A stretch of DNA of 64,000 nt from [Bacillus] enclensis (GCF_001456935.1 NZ_KQ758485.1:46595-110594), one strand, 5' to 3'. Counted from the first letter of the stretch, positions 31,994 through 41,052 are shown. Numbers and translations are program-made. Notes: generated from the sequence alone by a model not told the origin.

Positions 31994-32998
31994 TCAACTG
32001 GAGAAGTTGATTATTTTCGTCAATGCGGCAGAGGGCTTATTCATGAGCTCTTCATAGGCTGCCTCCGCTTCCCCCACACTTATTTCGTGCTGGATGAACG
32101 GCTTCACATCGATCCGCCCTTCGCTCACAAGCCGGATATACTCACCGAGATTCCTTCCTTCCGTCCAGCGGACAAATCCATAGGGATAATCGATGGCTTC
32201 CGCCTCATAGACTTTATCGTAACGGCCCGGTCCGCCGGCACGCGAGATCAGCAGCTGTGCTTCTTTACTGAACATCAGATTTCTCGGAAAGTCCGGCTCG
32301 ATATCACCGACGATGACCACCTTCCCTTTGTTCCTGATCCACTCGAGGCTCTGGCCGGTAAGGGGCGACTTCTTCCCCCCCGCACATAACAGAACGGCAT
32401 CCGCTCCCTGTCCTGCCGTGCACCGGTCCAGTTCCGCTTTCATTTCTTCCGCCGTCGTGAATGCTTTGATTCCCCGGTCTTTTTTAATCATGTCCACCCG
32501 CTCTTCGTGAAGATCATATGTAATCACCCGATACGAAGCAGCGTTCGCAATCTTGGCGATCATCTGTCCGAGGAGCCCCATTCCGACGATGACAACCGTT
32601 TCCCCGAATTGAAGCCCGGCAGTCCTGAGCGCGTGGATGGCGATCGCCCCGATCCCGCCAAGCGCCGCTTTCTTCGGCTCTACATTTTCAGGGACTTTAG
32701 AATAAAGGGTCCTGGGCACGAGAAGGGCATCGGCATGCTGGACGTATGGGGCACCGTAAACCGCGACAAGATCCCCTTTTTTTACATCCTCGATGCCGTC
32801 CCCCGCCTCTTCCACCACTCCCATCGCACTGTATCCGAGCGTGATCGGCGTGTCCTTACTGTTTTGAAGAATCGTCAACTCTGTACCGGGGGAGATCGCA
32901 GAATAGAGTGTTTTGACCAAAATATAAGAAGGTTTCACCTGCGGCCGACCCTCCTGTACGATTTCCACCCTTTTATTGCAGACCGTTATTTTCCTCAT
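31994..32998 (-). CDS. Medium-chain dehydrogenase/reductase without zinc ligands
   Basis: A 334-residue MDR-fold protein. The N-terminal GroES-like domain has VKTLYSAISPGTELTIL, and the nucleotide-binding domain has VVIVGMGLLGQMIAKIAN and ITYDLHEERVD. The usual GHExxG zinc motif is replaced by LGYSAMGVVEEAGDG, and the four-Cys structural zinc lobe is missing, so it resembles the zinc-free oxidoreductases paired with Gfo/Idh proteins. It probably reduces or oxidises a sugar-derived carbonyl or alcohol with NAD(P)H in the catabolic operon. Confidence 0.85.
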   Translation of the reverse strand: MRKITVCNKRVEIVQEGRPQVKPSYILVKTLYSAISPGTELTILQNSKDTPITLGYSAMGVVEEAGDGIEDVKKGDLVAVYGAPYVQHADALLVPRTLYSKVPENVEPKKAALGGIGAIAIHALRTAGLQFGETVVIVGMGLLGQMIAKIANAASYRVITYDLHEERVDMIKKDRGIKAFTTAEEMKAELDRCTAGQGADAVLLCAGGKKSPLTGQSLEWIRNKGKVVIVGDIEPDFPRNLMFSKEAQLLISRAGGPGRYDKVYEAEAIDYPYGFVRWTEGRNLGEYIRLVSEGRIDVKPFIQHEISVGEAEAAYEELMNKPSAALTKIINFSS

Positions 32999-33030
32999 CT
33001 ATACGTGCCTCCCGTTCTCTGTGAATAACT

Positions 33031-34086
33031 TCAGCTGCCCAGCCATTTTGCCAGATTTTTTTCAACGAAAACATCATCATGCAAATGAGGGTAAGCTGCA
33101 CGGACGCGGTCGATTTCATCGAGCTGGCCCGGGCTGAGCTCTTCCTTATCGGCAAGGCACCACCGACCCTTCATCAATCCCTGGGCTGCGAGCACCTGGT
33201 TGATCCCGGCAATGCTCCCCTTGAAGCCATTCTTTGCATCAAAGAAAGCACCGTTCGCATCCGTGATTTCCTGTGCGAGGGTCAGCATCGAAGGGGGAAC
33301 ACAATCGCCCGGCTCCAGCTGTTTGATTTCATGGAATAATTCAACCGCCCGCTTCGTCCATACCGACCAGTGTCCGAGGAGCCCCCCGGCGATCCTCTTC
33401 TCTTTCACATCACCTTTCACATTGTATTTATAGGTCGTCAATAAATCGTTGACGATATTATCGTCATTTCCGGTATAAAGAGCGATCTCTTCCTCCCGTC
33501 CCGAGCTGCAGACAGCCCTGACAACCTCAGCGGTCAAATACCGGTCAAAGGGAGCCAGCTTGATGGCGTGGACATTCGGGATACGTGCGAATGCTTCCCA
33601 GAATTCGTACGAAAACACTCTCCCTCCGACTGCAGGCTGCAGATAAAATCCGAACACCGGGATCATGTCAGCCACCCTTTTCGTCCTTTCCAGAAGCTGC
33701 TCCTCTGTATGATCCTGCAATCCGCCCATACTGAGCAGTCCCAGATCATAACCGGCAGCTATACAAAATTCTGCTTCTTCAACAGCCTGCGCAGCCGGCC
33801 CGCAGATTCCTGCCACTTTGATGAACGAATCAGGGACACCCGCTTCTTTCATCTCCTCGACAGCAAGTCTCAATACCTTCTGATAAAGATTGAAGCGGGG
33901 ATCGCGGATTTCAAATTGCGTCGTATGGACCCCGACGGCAAGGCCGCCAACGCCAGAATCGATATAATACCTGGTCAATGCCCGCTGGCTTTTCTCATCC
34001 AGCTCCTTATCCCCTGTGATCGCAAGGGGGTGAGCCGGGATGAAGGCACCTTCATGCAATGACTTCTTAACCGAAGGATGCAGCAT
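33031..34086 (-). CDS. Dihydrodipicolinate synthase (DapA)-family lyase
   Basis: A 351-residue (beta/alpha)8 protein. IDSGVGGLAVGVHTTQF corresponds to the glycine-rich DapA motif, and the Schiff-base Lys is in VHAIKLAPFDRY. It is longer than DapA itself, as in catabolic members that act as aldolases or dehydratases on 2-keto-3-deoxy acids. It lies directly downstream of the NAD-dependent epimerase gene (one-base spacing). It could cleave a keto-deoxy sugar acid to pyruvate plus an aldehyde at the end of the pathway, but the reaction is not determined. Confidence 0.85.
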   Translation of the reverse strand: MLHPSVKKSLHEGAFIPAHPLAITGDKELDEKSQRALTRYYIDSGVGGLAVGVHTTQFEIRDPRFNLYQKVLRLAVEEMKEAGVPDSFIKVAGICGPAAQAVEEAEFCIAAGYDLGLLSMGGLQDHTEEQLLERTKRVADMIPVFGFYLQPAVGGRVFSYEFWEAFARIPNVHAIKLAPFDRYLTAEVVRAVCSSGREEEIALYTGNDDNIVNDLLTTYKYNVKGDVKEKRIAGGLLGHWSVWTKRAVELFHEIKQLEPGDCVPPSMLTLAQEITDANGAFFDAKNGFKGSIAGINQVLAAQGLMKGRWCLADKEELSPGQLDEIDRVRAAYPHLHDDVFVEKNLAKWLGS

Positions 34087-35103
34087 CTAAAACGCCCCTT
34101 GCCTTTCCTGGAAATGGGTCGGTTTATTATACGTATAGCCGTCCTTCTCCACCCAATCCGCTGTCATCTCGATCATCTGCTGCATAGTCACTTTCGGATA
34201 GCCGAATAATTTATGGGCCTGTGAAGCATCATTCAGCAGGGCTGTCGGCTGTTCTTCATTGACGAACACCGCCTCTTTCTTGAAGCGTTTGGCAAAGGCT
34301 TCAGCAAGCCAGCGTACAGAGATCGTCTCGGGCCCCGTCACATTGAGGATTTTTGGAGGGGAATCCGTGTGCAGCAGGGACCTGATTGCATACTCATTCG
34401 CATCCCCCTGCCAGATGACGTTTACATTCCCCATCGTCAGATCGATCGGCTGTCCATTGTATACCTGCCTCGCCACTTCAAGCAGGACACCGTACCGCAG
34501 GTCGATGGCGTAGTTCAATCTAAAAAACAGCATCGGCGTATCATTTTTATGGGAAAAATAAGTGAGGACGCGTTCACGGCCGAGGCAAGACTGGGCATAC
34601 TCCCCGATTGGGTTGACAGGTTGATCCTCTGCGCAGTGGCTTTTGATCACATCCGTGAGCGGATACACATTGCCCGTTGAAAATGACACGATGCGCGACT
34701 CGGGGAACTTCTCAGCGAACCTTCCCGGCAAATAGGCGTTCATGGCCCATGTAAAATGCTCATTCCCTACCGTCCCGAACTTATTCCCAGCCATGAAGAT
34801 GATGTTTTTCACCTGCGGCAGCGCCTGAAGATCTTCTTCCTTCAACAAGTCCGCAGAAATTGTGTGGATGCCGAACGCATTCAGTTCATTCCTTAAGTCA
34901 GGTGTCGAAAATCTTGAAACACCATACACCTTTTTGCTCACTCCGGCTTTGTCGATCGCCCTTTTTGCCATCTTGGCCAGTGTCGGTCCCATCTTCCCGC
35001 CGACGCCGACAATCATGAGATCACCGTCCAGCTTCCTGATATCCTCAACCAGCGCCTGTGAAGGTTCTGTCATAAAAACTTCTAATTCTTGAATCGTTTT
35101 CAT
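34087..35103 (-). CDS. NAD-dependent epimerase/dehydratase-family protein (extended SDR)
   Basis: A 338-residue SDR-fold protein; first gene of the catabolic operon. The nucleotide motif is LMIVGVGGKMGPTLAKMA. NIIFMAGNKFGT and RIVSFSTGNVYPL correspond to the NAG-like and Ser strands, while the YxxxK motif is degenerate: GEYAQSCLGRERV has the Tyr but no Lys four residues on. VTGPETISVRWLAEAF is typical of the C-terminal part. A sugar dehydrogenase, epimerase or dehydratase role is expected. The promoter upstream carries the AGACAAGTCT composite operator. Confidence 0.85.
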   Translation of the reverse strand: MKTIQELEVFMTEPSQALVEDIRKLDGDLMIVGVGGKMGPTLAKMAKRAIDKAGVSKKVYGVSRFSTPDLRNELNAFGIHTISADLLKEEDLQALPQVKNIIFMAGNKFGTVGNEHFTWAMNAYLPGRFAEKFPESRIVSFSTGNVYPLTDVIKSHCAEDQPVNPIGEYAQSCLGRERVLTYFSHKNDTPMLFFRLNYAIDLRYGVLLEVARQVYNGQPIDLTMGNVNVIWQGDANEYAIRSLLHTDSPPKILNVTGPETISVRWLAEAFAKRFKKEAVFVNEEQPTALLNDASQAHKLFGYPKVTMQQMIEMTADWVEKDGYTYNKPTHFQERQGAF

Positions 35104-35177
35104 TAAATCACTCTCCTAAACTGTAAGATTGAACTTTCTGATAATTTCTTATCAACATCTTATGAAGCCCCTTATTA

Positions 35178-35202
35178 AAAGACAAGTCTTTAAATGGTCT
35201 TT
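35178..35202. promoter_or_regulatory. Composite operator of the catabolic operon
   Basis: The palindrome AAAGACAAGTCTTT (35178-35191) is followed by a half-site GGTCTTTA (35195-35202). The same palindrome plus half-site arrangement occurs upstream of the sugar ABC importer at 41027-41052. It lies upstream of the minus-strand catabolic operon, in the divergent region before the regulator gene. Confidence 0.7.
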
Positions 35203-35275
35203 AAAGTGGGCAGACAGAAATATTTCACGCAATTGATTTTTGACAATTCAGACTATTATCTTTATCATTAAATAA

Positions 35276-35289
35276 AAAGACATGTCTAT
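35276..35289. promoter_or_regulatory. Operator at the regulator promoter
   Basis: AAAGACATGTCTAT contains the perfect decamer palindrome AGACATGTCT (35278-35287). It lies about 25 bases before the regulator start, consistent with autoregulation by the encoded protein. Confidence 0.6.
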
Positions 35290-35311
35290 AAAAGCATGTA
35301 GTGGGGGGAGC

Positions 35312-36673
35312 ATGTTGAGAAGCAAAAAATCCATTCACGATAACTCTGAAATCAATATCGGAATCATCGGGCCCGAAGAGCTTGTCGCCCAAACGAAAGA
35401 GACATTAAAATCATTCCCGAATTTCAAACCTCATTTCTCCATCATCAGACCCGGGAGCATCATTGCAGAAGCAGCCAAAGACCTGATGTACGACGTCGAT
35501 GTTCTCATGTTCACCGAGTATCATCTGTACAACCTTGCAAAACAGTTCCTGGATTTCCCGATCCCCGTCCATCATGTCCCACTGATGGGGACCGGATTAT
35601 ACCGATCGCTTTTCCTGATCAAAAACAGCCATGGTCTGAAGAATCTATCGATAGATACGATCGAAAAGAAATATGTTGAGAAAATCCTGGTCGAGCTCGG
35701 GGAAGAAAACAGTGAACTGTCCGTCTTCCAGAAGCAGTCCAACCCTCCGCTGATCAGTGACATCGTAGGGTTCCACGCCGAAAATCATGAAAGGCGCGGT
35801 GCCATCGCACTGACCGGAATCCAGGAAGTATCAAAACGGCTCCATGAACTGAATATCCCATACGAATGGGTGACCCCGACCCAGCAGGACATGATCGTCT
35901 CTCTTGAAAGGGCCCTCCTCGCCACCGAAACACGGAGGAACAAGGAGTCCCAAATCGTATTCGGTTTAATCAATGTCGACGATTTCAAAAAAATCACCGA
36001 GAAATACCATTCGGAGCACGATGTCCAGCTGCTGAAATTAAACATCCAGCAGATGCTGCTTGATTACATAAAACAACTGGACGGGCATCTCATCAACCTC
36101 GGCGGCGAGGAATACTCCTTCATCACGACCCGGGGCATCTTTGAACGGGAAACGCGCGGCTACAAATTCATCCCGCTGCTGCAGGAAACCAACCATGCGA
36201 TGGGGATCACCCTGAGTATCGGGGTCGGCTTCGGATCGACGGCGGCCGAAGCCGGCAGCCATGCCCGGCTTGCTCTGCGGCAGGCCAAGGATTCCGGCGG
36301 GGATGTATGCTACATCGTCCGCGAGAACAGGAGCGTCCTCGGTCCCGTCGATATCACGACAAACACCCAGTACGAGCGGTATGATCTCGCCATAACGGAT
36401 GCAGAGCTCCTCGACAGGGCCGAAAAAGCGGGAATGTCCGCCTCCTACATGACCAAATTGATGGCAAGGGTCGAACGGTACGGAATTGTCGACTACACGG
36501 CACAGGAACTTGCTTCGACCCTCAACATCACGGTCAGGAGCGCCCACCGGATCCTGCTAAAATGGATGGACGCCGAACTTGTCGACATTGTCGGTGAGGA
36601 AAAGCTTACCCACAAAGGCAGACCGCGCCGCATCTACCGATTGAGTTTTACGATGGATGAGAAGGTTCAGTAA
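35312..36673 (+). CDS. Winged-helix regulator with degenerate GGDEF-like domain
   Basis: A 453-residue cytoplasmic protein. I place the start at 35312 (MLRSKKSIHDN) because GGGGGGAG lies immediately upstream; the ATG at 35282 has no ribosome binding site. The N-terminal third (IGIIGPEELVAQTKETL, DVLMFTEYHL) looks like a Rossmann-type sensor domain. A middle domain (about 195-340) has FGLINVDDFKKITEKY, INLGGEEYSF and LSIGVGFGS, a GGDEF/GTP cyclohydrolase III-like pattern with GGEEY. The C-terminal 80 residues form a winged helix (LASTLNITVRSAHRILL). It is divergent from the catabolic operon and likely binds the AGACAAGTCT-type sites at three promoters. The ligand may be a nucleotide or a sugar. 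Confidence 0.85.
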   Translation: MLRSKKSIHDNSEINIGIIGPEELVAQTKETLKSFPNFKPHFSIIRPGSIIAEAAKDLMYDVDVLMFTEYHLYNLAKQFLDFPIPVHHVPLMGTGLYRSLFLIKNSHGLKNLSIDTIEKKYVEKILVELGEENSELSVFQKQSNPPLISDIVGFHAENHERRGAIALTGIQEVSKRLHELNIPYEWVTPTQQDMIVSLERALLATETRRNKESQIVFGLINVDDFKKITEKYHSEHDVQLLKLNIQQMLLDYIKQLDGHLINLGGEEYSFITTRGIFERETRGYKFIPLLQETNHAMGITLSIGVGFGSTAAEAGSHARLALRQAKDSGGDVCYIVRENRSVLGPVDITTNTQYERYDLAITDAELLDRAEKAGMSASYMTKLMARVERYGIVDYTAQELASTLNITVRSAHRILLKWMDAELVDIVGEEKLTHKGRPRRIYRLSFTMDEKVQ

Positions 36674-36729
36674 ATCAAAAAGGCGAGGCGGCGTGCATGA
36701 GGCTCCAGCCCCAGGTACTGGACAATTTA

Positions 36730-36766
36730 AAAATAGAATTCGGGAAGCGTCCTGAATTCTATTTTA
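36730..36766. terminator. Bidirectional terminator
   Basis: AAAATAGAATTC plus GGG pairs with CC and TGAATTCTATTTT, with AT-rich flanks on both sides, between the convergent regulator and Gfo/Idh (4) genes. Confidence 0.7.
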
Positions 36767-37678
36767 TTTGCCGTGAATCCTATTCATGTACACCCTCTCC
36801 CCTGAAACCCGGCTTGCTCCCGCCGATTCGATGAAACGGATGATTTCAAGTGTTTCACTTAACTCGATCCCCGGGCTGCCGTCTTGGAAAAAACAGATGA
36901 TCTCTTCCAGAAGACTCGCGTAGAAAGGCTTGGTATCAGCAGCCACATTTACATACTCCGTCCCTTTTTCAAAGTGGACAAGGGCTCCGAACTGCTGGCT
37001 TCCGGAGCGATATCCTCTGACCGTCCCAATTCTTCCGTCCCTCCACTGTCCCACGATGAAGTCATGGTCATTATTCCATTTTGCGTTCACCGCTTCTGCC
37101 CCTTCACCCAGGATCGCGAAGAGCATTTCGACCGCATGGATCCCGTACCAGAAGTACCCCTGCCCGGCGATCATATCCATCGGTCCGAAACAATCAGCAC
37201 CGATGATCGCACCTTTATCCTGCCTTGATAATACGCGTCGCAGCCCTTCTGAAAAACGAAGCGCTGACGAGCTCATGATTGGGGTTGAATAGGCGGATGC
37301 AAGTGCAGCCATTTCCTCTGCATCCGAGGACGAGAGACTGAAAGGCTTATCGATGAAAATCGGCTTTCCGTAAACAATCAATCTCCTCAGCTGCTCCAAA
37401 TGAGTGCTGCCGTCCACCGATTCAAGCAGGACGGCGTCCGTCCCTTCCGCAGCTTCCTCCAAAGTATCCACGATTTCTACCCCGTGACTGCGGACCTCCT
37501 CAGTGATCCGGCCGATCCTGCTGACACTCAGTTCAAAGTCCGGTGATCCGCCCGGGAAGGCTTTTATGACCTTCCCGCCGCGTACATGATGTTCCCCGCC
37601 TGGATCATTCAGTAATCTGGTGAAAACAGAGGCATGGGAGGTATCGAGCCCGACCATGCCGATGTTGAGATCCTTCAT
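36764..37678 (-). CDS. Gfo/Idh/MocA-like protein (4), divergent member
   Basis: A 304-residue protein, shorter than the other three. The nucleotide strand is IGMVGLDTSHASVFTRLL, a variant seen in a Gfo/Idh subgroup, and the catalytic motif is FIDKPFSLSSSDAEEMA, with DKP in place of EKP. The usual GGG...HM region is altered to GPMDMIAGQGYFWYGIHAVE. It is the last gene of the ABC importer operon, 23 bases from the permease. It may act on the imported sugar itself. The catalytic Lys is retained. Confidence 0.85.
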   Translation of the reverse strand: MKDLNIGMVGLDTSHASVFTRLLNDPGGEHHVRGGKVIKAFPGGSPDFELSVSRIGRITEEVRSHGVEIVDTLEEAAEGTDAVLLESVDGSTHLEQLRRLIVYGKPIFIDKPFSLSSSDAEEMAALASAYSTPIMSSSALRFSEGLRRVLSRQDKGAIIGADCFGPMDMIAGQGYFWYGIHAVEMLFAILGEGAEAVNAKWNNDHDFIVGQWRDGRIGTVRGYRSGSQQFGALVHFEKGTEYVNVAADTKPFYASLLEEIICFFQDGSPGIELSETLEIIRFIESAGASRVSGERVYMNRIHGK

Positions 37679-37701
37679 CTATCCGACCTCCTTTCCGCGG
37701 A

Positions 37702-38505
37702 CTATTTAAGTCCCGACATCTGGATTCCTTCCGTGAAGTAGCGCTGGAAGAATAAGAAAATCAGGAATGTCGGAATGAAGGACAGCGTCGAACCGGCCAT
37801 TTCGATCCCAAAGTTCCCTTCTTTTCCAAGGATCGAGGCAAGCCCGACGGTCACCGGAAACATTTCTTCCCGCGTCATATAGATCAGCGGCTGGAAGAGA
37901 TCGTTCCAGTTGGAGATGAACGAGAACGTTCCGACTGTCGCGACAACCGGGATCGACAGCGGCAGTATCACCTTAAAGAACACTTTGATATCATTCGCCC
38001 CGTCTATGCGGGCCGCTTCTTCCAAGTCATTCGGGATGCTCTGCAGGAACTGTCGGACGAGGAAAACGCCCATGATCCCCCAAAGCTCGGGGATGATCAA
38101 TGCCCAATACGTATTGATCCAGCCGAAATCCGCGAACATGATATATTTCGGAATGATGAGAAGCTGCTGCGGGATCATAATGACCGCCATGAATACCCAG
38201 AAAATGATTTCGCGGCCCGGGAATTGTTTTTTTGCAAAAATATAGCCGAGGATCGCACAGAAGATCATCTGGCTGAAAACGGGTATGATCGTGATGACGA
38301 TGGAGTTGAAGATCCACCTTACGAAGAGACCGTTTCCAATTAAATACGTGTAGTTGCTCAATGTCGGATCCTCGGGAATCCAGAAGAGCGGATCCAGCAG
38401 TGCATACTGCATATCTTTAAACGAACCAAGCGCCATGATGATAAACGGCAAGAGGAAACAGAGTGCCAATACCGCCAGCGCAAAATATTTTATGACTTTT
38501 CCCAT
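37702..38505 (-). CDS. Carbohydrate ABC transporter permease, MalG/YesQ-like
   Basis: A 267-residue inner-membrane permease with about six membrane helices. The cytoplasmic EAA loop is EEAARIDGANDIKVFFKVILP, followed by the VPVVATVGTFSFISNWNDLF segment characteristic of sugar importers of this class. It ends in an LSGLK-like C-terminus (YFTEGIQMSGLK). The gene lies 25 bases from the partner permease. No ATPase gene is in this operon, so a shared MsmX-type ATPase encoded elsewhere is expected, as for other Bacillus sugar importers. Confidence 0.93.
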   Translation of the reverse strand: MGKVIKYFALAVLALCFLLPFIIMALGSFKDMQYALLDPLFWIPEDPTLSNYTYLIGNGLFVRWIFNSIVITIIPVFSQMIFCAILGYIFAKKQFPGREIIFWVFMAVIMIPQQLLIIPKYIMFADFGWINTYWALIIPELWGIMGVFLVRQFLQSIPNDLEEAARIDGANDIKVFFKVILPLSIPVVATVGTFSFISNWNDLFQPLIYMTREEMFPVTVGLASILGKEGNFGIEMAGSTLSFIPTFLIFLFFQRYFTEGIQMSGLK

Positions 38506-38530
38506 TGTTCACCCTCCTTTACCTTGGGGA

Positions 38531-39487
38531 TTAATAATATTTCGTTTCCTGACCCATGTATTTCCGCTGGATGAGCGAGATGATCAGGATGATAAAGAAC
38601 AACACATAGGAGAGAACCGCTGCGTAGCTCAAGTTAAGTCCTCCAAACCCTTGCTGGTACAAATAAAACACGATCGTCGTTGTTGCATAGTTCGGCCCGC
38701 CTCCCGTGAGAAGGAAGGTGGAGTCGAAGATCTGGAACGAACCGATCGTTGTGATGATCGCCACATAAAAATGGATTGGTTTCAAGAGCGGGAACGTGAT
38801 CGACCAGAAAATCTTGAACGGCGTCGCCCCGTCGATCCTGGCCGATTCATATAGCTGCTTGTCGATTGACTGCAGCCCTGCAAAATAGTAGATCATCGTG
38901 CTTCCAGCCACTTTGAATATACTTAGGCCCGCAAGGACGATCAGGGCCTGGCCCGAATCGGAAAGGAACAGCTGGGTATCAACACCGAACAGGCTGAGGA
39001 GATAGTTCACCATACCTGATTCAGTCCCCCTGAACAGCCATCCCCAGATTCCGGCGATGATGACGAAGGAAGTGACGACAGGCAGGAAGAAAATACCCTT
39101 GAAAAATCCTTTCAGCCACACACCCGAATTGATGATCAGTGCAAGGATCAATCCCAGTGCCATCGTAGGGACGATATAGTAAATGGAGAATAAGACCGTA
39201 TTCCAAATCGCTTTCCAAGCGAGTTTATCTTCGAGGAACCTCATCCAGTGCTTAAGCCCGACAAATTCCGGATCACCGATGACCTTCCAGTCCAGAAATG
39301 TCAGGACAAAACTGAACGCAAACGGGAAAATCTGAAAAATCAGGAAGTGGATCAATGTGGGGATAAGAAAGATGTAGACAATCGCATTCCGGTCCCATTC
39401 CCGTTTAATCCGGGTCTTCAGAGGCAATTTTTTATTTTTCATTTTCAATTCGCGTTTGACTGTCTCTGTATTAATCAGTTTCATCAC
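38531..39487 (-). CDS. Carbohydrate ABC transporter permease, MalF/YesP-like
   Basis: A 318-residue permease with six membrane helices: IVYIFLIPTLIHFLIFQ near the N-terminus, the EAA loop ESARIDGATPFKIFWSITFP, and TFLLTGGGPNYATTTIVFYL, typical of MalF/UgpA-type subunits. The frame opens with GTG-ATG at 39487/39484; the ATG is probably used. A CAGAGAG hairpin separates it from the upstream binding-protein gene. It pairs with the downstream permease to form the membrane pore. Confidence 0.93.
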   Translation of the reverse strand: MMKLINTETVKRELKMKNKKLPLKTRIKREWDRNAIVYIFLIPTLIHFLIFQIFPFAFSFVLTFLDWKVIGDPEFVGLKHWMRFLEDKLAWKAIWNTVLFSIYYIVPTMALGLILALIINSGVWLKGFFKGIFFLPVVTSFVIIAGIWGWLFRGTESGMVNYLLSLFGVDTQLFLSDSGQALIVLAGLSIFKVAGSTMIYYFAGLQSIDKQLYESARIDGATPFKIFWSITFPLLKPIHFYVAIITTIGSFQIFDSTFLLTGGGPNYATTTIVFYLYQQGFGGLNLSYAAVLSYVLFFIILIISLIQRKYMGQETKYY

Positions 39488-39510
39488 CCTCTTTTTATGT
39501 AAGTTAGGAA

Positions 39511-39551
39511 ACAGAGAGCACCAATCCGGGAAAGGATCAGTACTCTCTGCC
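39511..39551 (-). terminator. Intercistronic stem-loop after the sugar-binding protein gene
   Basis: CAGAGAG (39512-39518) pairs with CTCTCTG (39543-39549), with an inner AATCC/GGAT pairing. It probably makes the receptor gene more abundant in mRNA than the permeases. Confidence 0.5.
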
Positions 39552-39558
39552 TAAAACA

Positions 39559-40815
39559 CTATTGTTTGGCGAGTTCCGCTTTGATTGCTTCTGCAGCTGC
39601 ATCGGCTGCTTCCTTAGGTGTCTTCTCACCTGCCATCATCGTCTGCACTTCAGCCTGGATACCAGGCATGATGGAACGTCCGATCGGGTGGATGACACCC
39701 GGCTGTGCATATTGTGTATACTCGGAAAGCTGGCTTAGATACTTCTGGTCGTCAAAGATATCCTTCGCTGATTCACGAGCCGGGATATACTGTGTCAGCG
39801 TGTTGAATTTTCGCTGATTTTCAGCATTGGTAACGACTTTGATGAACTCTGCTGCCGCATCCGGGTTATCACTGTTCGATGGAACAACGAACATTCCCGT
39901 AGTACCGTATGTGGCCTGTTCCTTGTTTTTAAGCGGCGGAGCGATGACGAAGTCAAGTCCGCTCTTTTGAAGATTTGTCAGTGAAATTCCGGATCCCTGA
40001 ACAGCGAGCATCTTCCCGCCGTTCCATAATGCATCATGTTCCATCGCCGTGACGGAATCTTCAGGAATCCATCCTTTTTTATACATATTATTGATGAATT
40101 CAAACGCTTCGACGCCTGCTTCGTTGTTGATTTTCACTTCATCATCCTGCGTGATGACTTCGCCGCCTGCCTGCCACAGGAACGGATACAATGTTCCGTT
40201 CATAGAGCCGCCGCCCTGATAGCTGAGTGCGTAGAACCCTTTGTCTTTAGCCTTTTTAGCCCAGTCAGAGAACTCATCCCATGTAGCGGGAAGTTTTTCA
40301 GGATCTTCACCGATTGCTTTGATGACTTCTTTATTGTAGAAAAGTGTATAGGCTTCCTGAAGGATTGGAAGGCCGTACGTTTTATCCTTCCATTTTGTTG
40401 AAAGCAGCGCAGTATCAACAAAATCATCCATATCGTTATCTTTCAAGTAAGGATCCAGCTCTAGAAGCATCCCTTCGTTTGCATATTGAGGCATCTGGTC
40501 AGGGATGGCATAAAAGACATCCGGACCGTTGTTGGCAGCGAGTGCCGTCAATACTTTTTGATCCCGGTTAGCCCATGGAATCGTCTCGATCTTTACATCC
40601 ACATCAAATTTTTCTTTATAGGAAGCAACAATTTCGTCCCACATCTTTTTCTCTGCATCCGCATCACCCGTATAAGGATGGACCCAAACCGTGATTTCAC
40701 CGGAAACTTCCCCGTCCCCTGCTTTTCCTCCTGCCTTTTCATCCTTTGAACTGCAGGCAGCCATCAGGAAAAGTCCCATGACCAACACTAAGAGAAATGT
40801 CAATTTCTTTTGCAT
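39559..40815 (-). CDS. Carbohydrate ABC transporter substrate-binding lipoprotein (SBP family 1)
   Basis: A 418-residue receptor with a lipoprotein signal (LFLMAACSSKD, lipidated Cys near 21). The mature protein shows family 1 features: GEITVWVHPYTGD, IPWANRDQKVLTALAANNGPDV, YGLPILQEAYTLFYNKEVIKA and TYGTTGMFVVPSNSDNPDAAAEFI. GAGGGGAT precedes the ATG. It is the first gene of the importer operon and has the AGACAAGTCT composite operator upstream, linking it to the catabolic operon. The ligand is presumably an oligosaccharide released outside the cell. Confidence 0.93.
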   Translation of the reverse strand: MQKKLTFLLVLVMGLFLMAACSSKDEKAGGKAGDGEVSGEITVWVHPYTGDADAEKKMWDEIVASYKEKFDVDVKIETIPWANRDQKVLTALAANNGPDVFYAIPDQMPQYANEGMLLELDPYLKDNDMDDFVDTALLSTKWKDKTYGLPILQEAYTLFYNKEVIKAIGEDPEKLPATWDEFSDWAKKAKDKGFYALSYQGGGSMNGTLYPFLWQAGGEVITQDDEVKINNEAGVEAFEFINNMYKKGWIPEDSVTAMEHDALWNGGKMLAVQGSGISLTNLQKSGLDFVIAPPLKNKEQATYGTTGMFVVPSNSDNPDAAAEFIKVVTNAENQRKFNTLTQYIPARESAKDIFDDQKYLSQLSEYTQYAQPGVIHPIGRSIMPGIQAEVQTMMAGEKTPKEAADAAAEAIKAELAKQ

Positions 40816-41026
40816 GAATGATCCCCTCTTCTTATTTATTTTTTGAATCTGTGTACCCCTTTTGTTATGACTCTTAAAGATCCTGACTTTCCTGTGACAC
40901 CCCCCTGGTATTCTGTACAGAATGATCGAGCGCTGTCATTTCTGTAGAGCAGTCAAATTCTCACTCGCCAAATCAGAATTGTAAAAATATTCATAACCTT
41001 TCTTCAAGTCTAATTCGTTTCTTTAA

Positions 41027-41052
41027 AAGAGACAAGTCTCTTAATTGTCTTT
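41027..41052. promoter_or_regulatory. Composite operator of the sugar importer
   Basis: The palindrome AAGAGACAAGTCTCTT (41027-41042) is followed by a half-site TGTCTTTA (41045-41052), matching the arrangement at 35178-35202. An additional CAAGTCT half lies near 41005. The rest of the 40816-41157 gap shows no gene; it separates this operon from the divergent YesL-like gene. Confidence 0.7.

Noticed and set aside
40920..40950. Possible cre box near GAGCGCTGTCA upstream of the sugar importer
   Set aside because: The left half of the consensus is missing; too few matching bases.
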